The notes: generated by a model from the letters alone, not told the origin. A stretch of DNA of 55,796 nucleotides from Puniceibacterium sediminis (GCF_900188035.1 NZ_FZNN01000024.1:1-55796); one strand, 5' to 3'; numbered from the stretch's first letter, positions 27,511 to 35,399 are shown. Made by a program: numbers and translations.

Positions 27511-27933
27511 TCAGTCCCGCTGTTCTTCGATCAACTGATCGAAGCGGGCCTCCCAGACGTCCATCATCCGCTCAAGCGTTTCGAAATAGGTTCGCCGCTC
27601 GGCACCGCAAAGCCGCTTGAACCGGTCGACGGCAGGTTGCGGTCCCCGAATGTTGATCTGTGCTTCGGGGACGGGCTCGACCGTCTGGGAGATCGCGTTC
27701 CACGTTTCCGGCATATATTCGGTCATCGCCACCCGCGTCAGCATCAGCGGGTCGATCCCGGTGGCCCTGGAAAAGGCTGGGATCCGCTCGATGGGCATCC
27801 GCATCACGCCGGTCTTTAGCATGGAGATCACATTTGATCGCTCGAACCCGACTTCATTGGCGATCTCGGTCTGCGTCTTGCCGCTGGCGTCGATGGCCTC
27901 TGCGATCAGGCGGGCGGTGGGGCTGTCAGTCAT
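27511..27933 (-). CDS. Module HTH regulator (XRE-like), copy D, intact
   Basis: Encodes 140 residues, the full-length form. The helix-turn-helix spans about 19-41 (TQTEIANEVGFERSNVISML). A conserved RMPIERIPAFSRATGIDP follows, then a middle region (INIRGPQPAVDRFKRLCG) and a helical C-terminus possibly used for dimerisation. The start at 27933 follows GAGGTACGAC at the proper distance; in-frame sequence upstream is promoter DNA. It is likely a small autoregulated repressor. With no adjacent antitoxin, toxin or phage gene, its wider role is unknown. Confidence 0.85.
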   Translation of the reverse strand: MTDSPTARLIAEAIDASGKTQTEIANEVGFERSNVISMLKTGVMRMPIERIPAFSRATGIDPLMLTRVAMTEYMPETWNAISQTVEPVPEAQINIRGPQPAVDRFKRLCGAERRTYFETLERMMDVWEARFDQLIEEQRD

Positions 27934-27940
27934 GTCGTAC

Positions 27941-27972
27941 CTCTTCAATATGTTGCTTATGAAGAGATTATA
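27941..27972 (-). promoter_or_regulatory. Promoter and inverted repeat of module regulator D
   Basis: Read on the minus strand, TATAAT (27967-27972) is followed by CTCTTCA-N12-TGAAGAG (27941-27966). The arrangement is the same as in copy C and degraded in the pseudogene copy B, as expected if it is the operator that an active repressor keeps under selection. Confidence 0.55.
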
Positions 27973-28144
27973 GAAGGCGAGCCGGAGACCTTGATCGGGT
28001 CGTGGGCTTGTGGACACGAAGTCCTAGGTCAGATCGGAGAATGTCCCTGGGGGCATTCCGGGTGCGGGTCGTGCCACGGTGCCGAACCTTGGAGTTGCTT
28101 CCAAAACAGGAGATCAAGCTTGAACTTCAATCTCCGTAATAACG

Positions 28145-28211
28145 ATAAAATCCGTACGAGGTATAAAAATCAGTACCGACGTTTTTGTTGATCTGCCTAA
28201 GGTTTTTGTTG
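28145..28211 (+). repeat. Short direct repeats upstream of the Rep-like block
   Basis: GTTTTTGTTG occurs at 28181-28190 and 28202-28211, 21 bp apart, about two helical turns. Just before these, two related motifs (ATAAAATCCGTAC and ATAAAAATCAGTACC) lie about 18 bp apart. They sit between the end of module D and the first gene of the block. They could be iterons of an origin, or operators. Only the repeats are certain. Confidence 0.5.
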
Positions 28212-28248
28212 CATGCAAACAGGACAACGAACGCGAAGGAAGCGATCA

Positions 28249-29226
28249 ATGGATCAGAACAAGAAATCAATGGCGGACCAAGCGTATGAGCGGCTTGTAG
28301 AGTTCGAGCAGACATTTGGGGGCTCTGAATTTTTCGAAGAAGGTTACATCCGTACCGTAGAGTATATCTGCGGCTTGTCGGAACTCCTTTTTGGAAGAGA
28401 TGAAGCATCAGCCTGCTTTGATGCGATGGCGCGCAAAACGTTCTCTCTAACTGACCAAGATCTATCATGGCGGCAGGTGTTGGAAGATGAATACAATAGC
28501 ATATTCAGCGAAACCGCGCTTGGCCAGTTGATCCACGACCTCACAGCGTATGCTGACTACGGGATCGTGGTGAAGTCAGCCTGTTCTCTGGACGACCGGC
28601 GCTTGATCTTGAAAGACGATATCGACGCCGCGGAGCGGTTCCTGTCACTTCTTCCTTTGCAACTCTGGAAGCTGCAGCAAGAGCACTTGGTAAAGATACT
28701 TCGTAAAGCTCTGGCAAGGTGGAAGCTAGACACCAACAAGCCCGTATGCGCGGACGAACTGGCCCTGCTGTCCGGGCGGGCGTTGCAGACCATCAAGAAC
28801 AACCTCGGCCTACAGTCAAAGCCGATTAAGGGGAATCAGAATAGGATCGATGCAACAGATGCAATGGACTGGCTGGCAACCCAGAATAATTTCCTATCGT
28901 CGATTTGGGAAGATCAGGACGATTTCGACGTGCCGGAAATGCAAGTTGAAGATCTCGGCGAGGTAGTCTTTGTGCCTGTGGCTGCTGACGGGAGCATCTT
29001 CCAGCCGAACCATCAACGGGACGGCAGATATCAGATCGATGCTGGCGGTGACATGCTCTCGGTGGCTGATTACCGTAACGCGCTCGCTCAATTGCAGAAA
29101 ATGCAGAATCCCTATTGGCGTCGCCCAACGAAACAGGGCTCGTGGACACGTGTGCGCGCAATCGAATGGCGTCGCGTGCCAGTCAGTGAGTTGATGGCAT
29201 TGGCAGCGGCAACAGTCACACCTTAG
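28249..29226 (+). CDS. Unrecognised protein with helix-turn-helix-like segment
   Basis: Encodes 325 residues of no family I recognise. The N-terminal 150 residues are helical and acidic. Residues 165-212 (CADELALLSGRALQTIKNNL, then KPIKGNQNRIDATDAMDWL) look like a helix-turn-helix of the excisionase/MerR kind, where a Lys-rich turn leads into a domain choosing a DNA site. The C-terminus (PYWRRPTKQGSW) is basic. The start at 28249 follows GAAGGAAGCG. It precedes a Rep-like gene by 128 bp in the same direction, so it may regulate or assist it. Codon use is less G+C-rich than the flanking metabolic genes. Confidence 0.7.
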   Translation: MDQNKKSMADQAYERLVEFEQTFGGSEFFEEGYIRTVEYICGLSELLFGRDEASACFDAMARKTFSLTDQDLSWRQVLEDEYNSIFSETALGQLIHDLTAYADYGIVVKSACSLDDRRLILKDDIDAAERFLSLLPLQLWKLQQEHLVKILRKALARWKLDTNKPVCADELALLSGRALQTIKNNLGLQSKPIKGNQNRIDATDAMDWLATQNNFLSSIWEDQDDFDVPEMQVEDLGEVVFVPVAADGSIFQPNHQRDGRYQIDAGGDMLSVADYRNALAQLQKMQNPYWRRPTKQGSWTRVRAIEWRRVPVSELMALAAATVTP

Positions 29227-29354
29227 CGCCAGCACGACTCCATAGTCCAACATTCACGTCAGAGAATTGGTTTCCCACTCGGGGCACCGATCCAAAAACT
29301 GTCGGCGAATGACTCTTCAAGCAACTAAACAGAGCAATCTAAGGAGAACGATCA

Positions 29355-30689
29355 ATGACATACCAAGCTTTTCGGCCAATCTTCAAAAGCGAAACCTTTC
29401 TTTCCGAGGTCCTCGGTGCCCGCCCGGTAATGTTCGAAAGTTCGTTCGCAGACACGGACGATGCGAAATTTTACTCTGCCGTTCCGGATGTGTCACTGGA
29501 GTATGGTATTTCAGAGGCAAAAAGGCAGCGCAGGTTTGATGGCAGGGTCGCGCTTCTTCCGCAGTTAAATCTGAGCGACTATACCTTTCGAGCTGTAATT
29601 GACTTCGTCGAGATCAAAGCGAAGTCGCGTGGGTATGTTAACTGGGCGCATCTCTCTGAATGGCTGAAGACCCGTACACAACTTTCTTGCTCAATCACTG
29701 GTAACGGAAAAGACAAAGTCTTCATCAAAGTCCAGGAGCCGGATCGACATCACTTAGTGCGATTACTGGACGCTATAAACGAGCATGCGTCGCTGAGCAC
29801 GGACGGGAATCTGAATGCAGTGGAAGTCAGCATCGATATCTGTCCGACCAAGCAAAGACTACACGAGTATTTACCCGAGAGCCAGCGCTTGAGCCTGGTT
29901 GACTACGAGAGGATGAATTGGAGAATGACCGAACATCTCAATCGACACTTTCTTCCACCGCAAGAGTTCTGGGACTATCAACGTGGCAAACCTAGAAGTG
30001 TTTATGAAGATGGGATGCACTGGCTCTTCACTCGCCCAAGCGTCGACAGGATTCTCCGCAGTTCCTGGAGTTCGCAGCACGCCTTGATGATCCAAGAATC
30101 CCACGGTATACAATTTCCTGTCCATCTGCCCTTCCTGCAGGAGATGGAACCTCGGAACTATCGACAGCCGAATGTGAATGGCACGACGTATTGGGGCGAG
30201 AAAAACGGTGATGTAAGCTTCAGGGTCATGTACAAACTCAAAGACAATCAGAATCGAGGCGACGGGGAATTCGAACTGCTTTCAGCTTACGACAGGCGTG
30301 CCCGGATTGAAGTCACGTTGAGGGGTAAAGCTCTCAGGGACAACAAACTCGAAAACTGCTGGAACATCGGTGATGGGTTGAGAATGCTGCGACGGAAGTT
30401 CTTCAAATTCTGGATCCCGACTTTGCCGCTGACTGCAGATACATGCGTCTCATCGCTAGACCTGGAGAGATTCCAGAGGGGTGGTGTCTTGGCCGTGCTC
30501 CAAGCGGCCAAAGCGGAGCGGGAGAGGCACTCACATCTCAATCGCCGCGTTCGAGGCCGTCGTCTCAGAAAAGGGTGGCGCAGGATGGCCAACGATGAAC
30601 ATGAGGGTCTTCAAGCTTACACCCAGATGAACAAGCGGTGTGCAGATGCTTTGTCTCGTACCGAGAAGAGCTGGGCAAATCTGGACTGA
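29355..30689 (+). CDS. Putative replication-initiation-like protein
   Basis: Encodes 444 residues with no certain family. Three features resemble Rep_trans/RstA-type replication initiators of small phages and plasmids: a beta strand VEVSIDICPT (156-165), a TTYWGEKNG segment (277-285) preceding a FRVMYKLKD strand, and RARIEVTLRG (315-324), the usual site of catalytic acidic residues. A strongly basic patch (RRVRGRRLRKGWRR) lies near the C-terminus. The start follows AAGGAGAACGATCA. Upstream repeats and a downstream hairpin suit a replication or mobilisation role. This is inference. Confidence 0.45.
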   Translation: MTYQAFRPIFKSETFLSEVLGARPVMFESSFADTDDAKFYSAVPDVSLEYGISEAKRQRRFDGRVALLPQLNLSDYTFRAVIDFVEIKAKSRGYVNWAHLSEWLKTRTQLSCSITGNGKDKVFIKVQEPDRHHLVRLLDAINEHASLSTDGNLNAVEVSIDICPTKQRLHEYLPESQRLSLVDYERMNWRMTEHLNRHFLPPQEFWDYQRGKPRSVYEDGMHWLFTRPSVDRILRSSWSSQHALMIQESHGIQFPVHLPFLQEMEPRNYRQPNVNGTTYWGEKNGDVSFRVMYKLKDNQNRGDGEFELLSAYDRRARIEVTLRGKALRDNKLENCWNIGDGLRMLRRKFFKFWIPTLPLTADTCVSSLDLERFQRGGVLAVLQAAKAERERHSHLNRRVRGRRLRKGWRRMANDEHEGLQAYTQMNKRCADALSRTEKSWANLD

Positions 30690-30749
30690 GGAAATAGATG
30701 CCCGGAGGGAAGAGCTTGGTTGCATCAGTTACTAGTGGGCGGTTCAGCT

Positions 30750-30836
30750 AGGGGCTTAAATTAGGCTGACCTTACCCGTCACGGACTTGGGCATCGGCCT
30801 TTATATCTAGGCCGATGCCATTCGGTCCAAGCCCCT
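30750..30836. repeat. Large nested hairpin after the Rep-like gene
   Basis: GGCATCGGCC (30790-30799) and GGCCGATGCC (30810-30819) form a perfect 10-bp stem around an AT-rich 10-base loop. An outer pair, AGGGGCTT (30750-30757) and AAGCCCCT (30829-30836), and an inner CTTGG/CCAAG pair extend the symmetry. There is no T run, so it is not a standard terminator. It may be a replication origin or single-strand origin for the Rep-like block, or a transcription stop. Confidence 0.55.
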
Positions 30837-31075
30837 GCAAAACTTCTGGGAATCCAGGAACGTTTCGGCGTAAACGCCACTTTCGTCCTGAATCTGCGCT
30901 AAAATCCTGCATTGTCGGTGACCTGCTCCTCGGTCAAGGGTGCGTCGCTGGTCCATCAAAGTGATCCGCCCAGTATCTGTCGTTCACGACCAGCACGGCA
31001 ACCGCGGTGCTCCTTGTGGCACATGATTGGCCGCCCCGGGTCACTCCGGAGCGGCGGAAAGGTCTGAAACAGCCT

Positions 31076-31672
31076 TCAGCCCGCGATCAGTTGGCGGATC
31101 TTGCCCATCGCGCGATCAAAGTCTTCCTGATAGCTGATGGGTTGATCAAAGCGACCGTGCCTGTCGAAGAGCAGCACATAGGCCGAGTGGTCCATCGTGT
31201 ACCCGCCATCCTTGAGCGGCACCTTCTGTGCATAGACGCGGAAGGCCCGGATCGCCTTGTCGATCTCTTCGCGCGACCCGGAAACGCCGGTCACGCCCGG
31301 CACCCAGGAGACGTAATCCCCCAGCATCTCGGGCGTGTCGCGTTCGGGATCGACGGTGACGAAATAGACCCGCAACTGTTCGCCGTCTTCGGCCAGGGTT
31401 GCCTGCCACTCTGCCACATCGCCCAGCGTCGTCGGGCAAACTTCGGGACAATGTGCGAAGCCGAAGAATACGGCCGACGGCGTACCGGTCAGCGAGTCTT
31501 CGGTGAAGGTGCTGCCATCGGTCGCGACAAGGCTGTAATCTCCATGGCCCAGAGTATCTGCTACGGAGGCGTTGAGCCGGGGTTCAAGCACCAGGAACCA
31601 GCCCGCCGCCAATAGGGCCAGCAGCGCCAGCCCTCCGGCGGAGGCAAGTGCGATCTTGCGTCCGTGTGTCAT
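31076..31672 (-). CDS. SCO1/SenC copper chaperone
   Basis: Encodes 198 residues with one N-terminal membrane anchor (about 7-29) and a periplasmic thioredoxin fold. The copper ligands of the SCO family are present: CPEVCP and the distal His in YTMDHSAYV. SCO proteins deliver copper to the CuA site of cytochrome c oxidase or act as thiol reductants. The start is set at 31672 because it follows the upstream stop by 7 bases with GAGG before it. It is the last gene of a three-gene copper cluster on the minus strand. Confidence 0.9.
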   Translation of the reverse strand: MTHGRKIALASAGGLALLALLAAGWFLVLEPRLNASVADTLGHGDYSLVATDGSTFTEDSLTGTPSAVFFGFAHCPEVCPTTLGDVAEWQATLAEDGEQLRVYFVTVDPERDTPEMLGDYVSWVPGVTGVSGSREEIDKAIRAFRVYAQKVPLKDGGYTMDHSAYVLLFDRHGRFDQPISYQEDFDRAMGKIRQLIAG

Positions 31673-31679
31673 GACCGCC

Positions 31680-32657
31680 TCATTTGCCGTCAGCGCCGTG
31701 GCCGGCACGTCCGCCATGCCCTGCACGGTTACGGGCCACGACGGGCATGGTCAGCGTTACCTCGCCCGCCTTTTCAAAGACCAGCGTGACCCTGGTGCTG
31801 TCTCCTTCGGCCAGGGGACCTGCAAGATCCATGAACATGATATGAAAGCCGCCGGGTTTCAGCATCACGGTTTCGCCTGCCGGGATCGGCAGACCTTGCT
31901 CAAGCTCGCGCATCCTCATCACGTCGCCGTCCATCGCCATCTCATGCACCTCCATGCGCGCCGCCGCGTCCGAGCGCGCCGCGATCAGCGTGTCGTCACT
32001 GTCCCCGGTGTTGGTGATCGTCAGGAACCCGCCCGCGACCGGCTGGTTCGGCAGGGTCGCGCGGGCAAAGGGGCCGGACAATTCGAGGTCGCCCAGCGTG
32101 ACGGTGCTATTTAGCGGCATAGCCATCGCGCCGTGCCCTTGATCTTCCATGCCAGCCACAAGCAGGATGTCGGGAGCGGGATTGGATACATCGCGGGACC
32201 CGCTGGTGTCGGTCCAATCCGCCGTCCCGTTCGCGCAACTCTGCAGCGACGGGAAATACAGCATGCTACCTGCCTCGGCATCCGGTCCGACCGTGCCCCG
32301 CAAAGTGAATTCGTCATACCACCCATCTTCAAGCGCTCCACCCGACCATGTGACCGCGCGTACGCCTTCGGTCATTTCTGTGCCGTGGTTGTCATAGGGC
32401 ACGGCATATGGACCTGTTTCCGTTGTCAGCGCCCAACCCGCCTTGGGCATCGGTTTGACCGCATAGAACCCTTCGGGGATGTCGATCCTGACTTCATTCG
32501 TCGCCTCGCCTTTGCAGCCATGGGGCACGCGAAGAGTGATCTTGGTGGTCGCACCGACCGCGGCTTCTGACTGTTCGAGCGTGGCATGGGCCTGGACCGC
32601 ACCGGCCAGACAGCCAAGGCCAAGTAGAACAGTGAGAGTTGTGTTCAGATAGTTCAT
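31680..32657 (-). CDS. YcnI-PCuAC fusion copper protein
   Basis: Encodes 325 residues. After a signal peptide (cut at VQA-HAT, leaving the N-terminal copper-binding His) comes a YcnI (DUF1775) domain with Trp residues in AGWALTTETG and AVTWSGG. A C-terminal PCuAC (DUF461) domain follows, with the copper motif H-E-M ... GGFHIMFM. Both domains bind copper in the periplasm; PCuAC hands Cu(I) to CuA, often with SCO. The His/Gly-rich tail (HGGRAGHGADGK) may bind more metal. The start at 32657 follows TGGAGACTC. Confidence 0.9.
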   Translation of the reverse strand: MNYLNTTLTVLLGLGCLAGAVQAHATLEQSEAAVGATTKITLRVPHGCKGEATNEVRIDIPEGFYAVKPMPKAGWALTTETGPYAVPYDNHGTEMTEGVRAVTWSGGALEDGWYDEFTLRGTVGPDAEAGSMLYFPSLQSCANGTADWTDTSGSRDVSNPAPDILLVAGMEDQGHGAMAMPLNSTVTLGDLELSGPFARATLPNQPVAGGFLTITNTGDSDDTLIAARSDAAARMEVHEMAMDGDVMRMRELEQGLPIPAGETVMLKPGGFHIMFMDLAGPLAEGDSTRVTLVFEKAGEVTLTMPVVARNRAGHGGRAGHGADGK

Positions 32658-32678
32658 ATGAGTCTCCAGAGAGATCCG

Positions 32679-32699
32679 GGCACACTTTAAATGTGTGCC
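32679..32699. promoter_or_regulatory. Inverted repeat between copper genes
   Basis: GGCACAC-TTTAAAT-GTGTGCC, arms of seven bases around an AT-rich centre, lies 22 bases upstream of the YcnI-PCuAC start and after the DUF2946-like gene. It could be a repressor site for the copper genes or a weak transcription stop. Position favours an operator. Confidence 0.4.
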
Positions 32700-32747
32700 G
32701 CATGACAGGATTGCGCCGATCAAACGACGCGCAAGTTTGTGTCGGGA

Positions 32748-33101
32748 TCAGACGGTACGCGGTGGCGCGCGCACAGAGACATGGGCCGAGAGAAACTGCG
32801 GGCCCAGAACAAGATTACGCCCGGAGAGCTGCACAACGACCTGCACGATCCGCTGCGACTTGTCGGGTGCTTTGATACGCGGCGCCTCTGGCAGCTTGTG
32901 ACAGAACGGGCAGCGGTGATCGTGTTCGGCACCGTCCAGCCCGCAGAGATCCTCGGCCAGAATTCCCATTGCGTGAAACGCATCGAGACGGGCCACATCT
33001 TCGCGGTCCGGAGCCAGGTGGTGCGCGGAAAAGACGCTGAGCACCGCGAGCATAAACGCGGTGCAGAACACAAACATTATCCGGCGCAGTTTTTGGACCA
33101 T
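32748..33101 (-). CDS. DUF2946-like membrane/periplasmic protein
   Basis: Encodes 117 residues with an N-terminal membrane segment (RIMFVFCTAFMLAVLSVF), a His pair (SAHH) and a CPFCHKLPEAP motif like that of DUF2946 proteins. These small proteins commonly accompany PCuAC, SCO and copper transporters and are thought to bind metal in the periplasm. It is first of the three copper genes, with 90 bp to the next. The start at 33101 is a choice; an upstream in-frame start exists. Confidence 0.65.
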   Translation of the reverse strand: MVQKLRRIMFVFCTAFMLAVLSVFSAHHLAPDREDVARLDAFHAMGILAEDLCGLDGAEHDHRCPFCHKLPEAPRIKAPDKSQRIVQVVVQLSGRNLVLGPQFLSAHVSVRAPPRTV

Positions 33102-33180
33102 GCCGGTTTCTTGCCGCAATCCGGGCGGAAGAGGAAGCCAGAAATCTGGCTGCAGCCATTTTGTGGCCGAGATTGACAAT

Positions 33181-33560
33181 CATGGGTTGAGGGCAGAAGG
33201 TCCTAGGTCAGTTAAGCCGATTTCCGTGGGGGCATTCCGGGTGCGGGTCGTACAAAGGCTCCGAACCTTGGAGTTGATGCGGGCAGGTGGGGGGGGGCGG
33301 TCTCGGTTTCTGCGAGCAGTTGCTCAACATGGGCGGCTCAGAACCGCCCTTCAAGCCAAGGTCCATGATGACCGGTCTCAGCCCGTTTCCGACATTTATG
33401 TTTGGCGTAGCGCCCGCTCTGCCGCAGGTGCGAGATTCCGAGGCAACTTTCACCGAAGCGGATGCTCGGCCTGGCGATGCTCCCGCTTGTGATGCTGCAG
33501 GCCGCTCTAATGGCAGCAACGCGCAGGGAGCCGCCTTTGCAAAGTCAGCCCGCTGACGAG
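33181..33560 (-). repeat. Dispersed HTH module, copy E (right part only)
   Basis: Begins with GGGCAGAAGGTCCTAGGTCA, then GGGGGCATTCCGGGTGCGGG and CCGAACCTTGGAGTTG. It carries on for more than 200 bp with similarity to copy B (GCGAGATTCCGAGGC motif at 33429 and 8634) and copy A (CCAAGGTCCATGAT). The regulator gene and left half are absent. It lies between the copper cluster and the nickel/cobalt cluster. The rest of the gap to 33703 has no recognisable gene. Confidence 0.75.
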
Positions 33561-33703
33561 ATCGGGCGACGTTTCATGCTGCGATGCCGCGAGCAGAAGC
33601 TGCCGTTCGCCGCAGATGCATCATTCAAGCGCACCCGACCGTCAGCACAGCGGACCTTGCAGACCTTGAACTTGGTCGGTTGAAAGTCCTCTATGGTGGC
33701 GAG

Positions 33704-35035
33704 TTAACGGTGCGCTCCACCTGCGCGGGGCCAATGCGGATGATAATCGTCGATCACGATGGGATGACTATGGGTCAGCCGACCGTTCAGGTGAGGGTGG
33801 TTCTGCGGCAGGTCGTCGTGGGTGTGAGCGACCGATATATCCTTCTCATGTGACCAAAGCAAAATTCCACCCAGAAGCCCCGCACCTGCCACCAGCGCCA
33901 GAACGATGAATGCGACGACGGGACCGAAGGCCGTGATCAGCCACCCTGACAGCGGATAGGTCAGCAGCCAGCAGGCATGCGACAGCGCGAATTGGGCCGC
34001 GTAGACCGCAGGGCGATCTTCAGGGTGGGCAGATCTTTTCAAAAGGCGGCCAGACGGCGTCAGCACGACCGAATAGCCAACGCCGATGGCGAGCCAGCCC
34101 ACGAGCAGGACGTTCCATACCGGGCCAGCGACGGCGACCCACAAGCCCAACGTCAACAGCACGACGACCAAGCTGGACGCGCCAGCGATCATGACAGGCC
34201 GATCTGGCCGGTTGTCGAGGAGGCGGGGCAGGATCAAGGCGGCCAGCATGGAGCCGCCACCAAAGGCCCCAAGAGCCATGGCAACCTGCGTGTCGCCCAG
34301 CCCCAGATCAGATTTGACCAGAATGACTGTATTCACGAGAACCATCGCACCAGCCGCGGCGGCGGCAAGGTTCAGCGACAGTAGCCCCCGCAGCCGTGGC
34401 GTCGCCAGATAGATACGCAACCCGCGCGTGGTGCGGTCATAGATGCCGCGGGGCGCGGTGGGTTGCGGACTTGGCAGCAGCACCGAGACGACCAGCAGCG
34501 CAGAGCCGATGAATCCGATCACGGTGCCATAGAACAGCACCTGATAGCTGACGAAGGCCAGCAGGATCGCGGCCAGTGTCGGACTGATCAGGTTCTCCAG
34601 ATCATAGGCCAGCCGTGAGAGGGACAGCGCCCGGGTGTAGCGGTCCTCTTCCGGCAGAATGTCAGGGATCGTGGCCTGGAACGTGGGTGTGAACGCCGCG
34701 GAGGCGGATTGCAGCACGAAGATCAGGATATAGACCTGCCAGATTTCAGTAACGAACGGCAGGCACAGCGCAACAACCGCTCGGATCAGGTCAAGGCTGA
34801 CCAGCATGGCGCGTCGGGGCCAGCGGTTTGCGAAGGCCCCCGCAATAGGCGCAATACCGACGTAGGCCACCATCTTGATCGTGAAGACCGTGCCCAGAAC
34901 GAGCGCCGCGCGGTCGCCTGCCAAATCGTAGGCCAGCAGTCCAAGCGCGATGGTTGCCATGCCGGTGCCCAGCAGGGCCACAATCTGAGCGAGGAACAGA
35001 TGGCGATAGGTGCGGTCGGCAAGAACAGAAAGCAT
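33704..35035 (-). CDS. MFS metal exporter with His-rich tail
   Basis: Encodes 443 residues with 12 membrane segments of the major facilitator superfamily (enterobactin exporter/NreB-like branch). The C-terminal tail has seven His residues in pairs (AHTHDDLPQNHPHLNG, then LTHSHPI and DDYHPHW), typical of nickel or cobalt exporters. It lies 10 bases downstream of a DmeR/RcnR-like repressor gene and forms an operon with it. The start at 35035 puts the first helix at the usual distance. It is likely to export Ni(II) or Co(II) from the cytoplasm. Confidence 0.8.
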   Translation of the reverse strand: MLSVLADRTYRHLFLAQIVALLGTGMATIALGLLAYDLAGDRAALVLGTVFTIKMVAYVGIAPIAGAFANRWPRRAMLVSLDLIRAVVALCLPFVTEIWQVYILIFVLQSASAAFTPTFQATIPDILPEEDRYTRALSLSRLAYDLENLISPTLAAILLAFVSYQVLFYGTVIGFIGSALLVVSVLLPSPQPTAPRGIYDRTTRGLRIYLATPRLRGLLSLNLAAAAAGAMVLVNTVILVKSDLGLGDTQVAMALGAFGGGSMLAALILPRLLDNRPDRPVMIAGASSLVVVLLTLGLWVAVAGPVWNVLLVGWLAIGVGYSVVLTPSGRLLKRSAHPEDRPAVYAAQFALSHACWLLTYPLSGWLITAFGPVVAFIVLALVAGAGLLGGILLWSHEKDISVAHTHDDLPQNHPHLNGRLTHSHPIVIDDYHPHWPRAGGAHR

Positions 35036-35045
35036 CGGCGGTACC

Positions 35046-35324
35046 CTACAGATATTTGACGATAGCCTTGAATTCGGCGACCGCTGACGGCCCATCGGGA
35101 TCATTGGCGGTCATGGCGGCATCCAGACAGTGATCGATGTGGTCCTGAATCAGCGTCCGCTTGGCTTGCGCGATCGCTTTCTCAACTGCATGCAGCTGCT
35201 GCGCGAGATCCGTGCAGGGCCGCCCGGCCTCGATCATACCGATGACGCTCACCAGATGGCCATTGGCGCGTTTCAGCCGCTTCACGATATCAGTGTGGGT
35301 TGCGTGGGTGGTCATGTCTGTCAT
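35046..35324 (-). CDS. Ni/Co-responsive repressor, CsoR/RcnR family (DmeR-like)
   Basis: Encodes 92 residues, a four-helix CsoR/RcnR/FrmR repressor. Candidate metal ligands are the N-terminal His pair (THATHTD), Cys in GRPCTD, and His in IQDHIDHCL. This HxH...C...H pattern fits the DmeR/RcnR nickel-cobalt sensors rather than copper CsoR, which lacks the N-terminal His. It should bind the G/C-tract palindrome 11 bases upstream and release on metal binding. The neighbouring His-tailed exporter and HupE support this. Confidence 0.85.
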   Translation of the reverse strand: MTDMTTHATHTDIVKRLKRANGHLVSVIGMIEAGRPCTDLAQQLHAVEKAIAQAKRTLIQDHIDHCLDAAMTANDPDGPSAVAEFKAIVKYL

Positions 35325-35334
35325 ATGAAACCGA

Positions 35335-35353
35335 TATCCCCCCCGGGGGGATA
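35335..35353. promoter_or_regulatory. G/C-tract operator for the DmeR/RcnR-like repressor
   Basis: TATCCCCCCCGGGGGGATA is a near-perfect palindrome in the 75-bp divergent region between the repressor gene (start 35324) and the His-rich protein gene (start 35400). RcnR/DmeR/CsoR-type repressors recognise such TA-flanked G tracts. Its central place suggests control of both directions. Confidence 0.8.
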
Positions 35354-35399
35354 GAGCAAGCGGGCGTCAGTCTGACAAAGACCTGCGGAATCGGGCGGC

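Larger units (their letters stand above)
27309..28097 (-). repeat. Dispersed HTH module, copy D (full length)
   Basis: The most complete copy, 789 bp. It starts TTCGTCGTCGATCCGT, runs through GCAAATGACGCAGGCACTCC and CGTCAAAACCGTTAGATGCA, contains the intact regulator and its promoter, and ends at CCGAACCTTGGAGTTG. Copy B matches along its whole length, and copy C from the CCAGAGG motif onward. Immediately after GAGTTG the sequence becomes unrelated and leads to a two-gene block of lower G+C. It separates that block from the glucose dehydrogenase genes. Confidence 0.9.
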
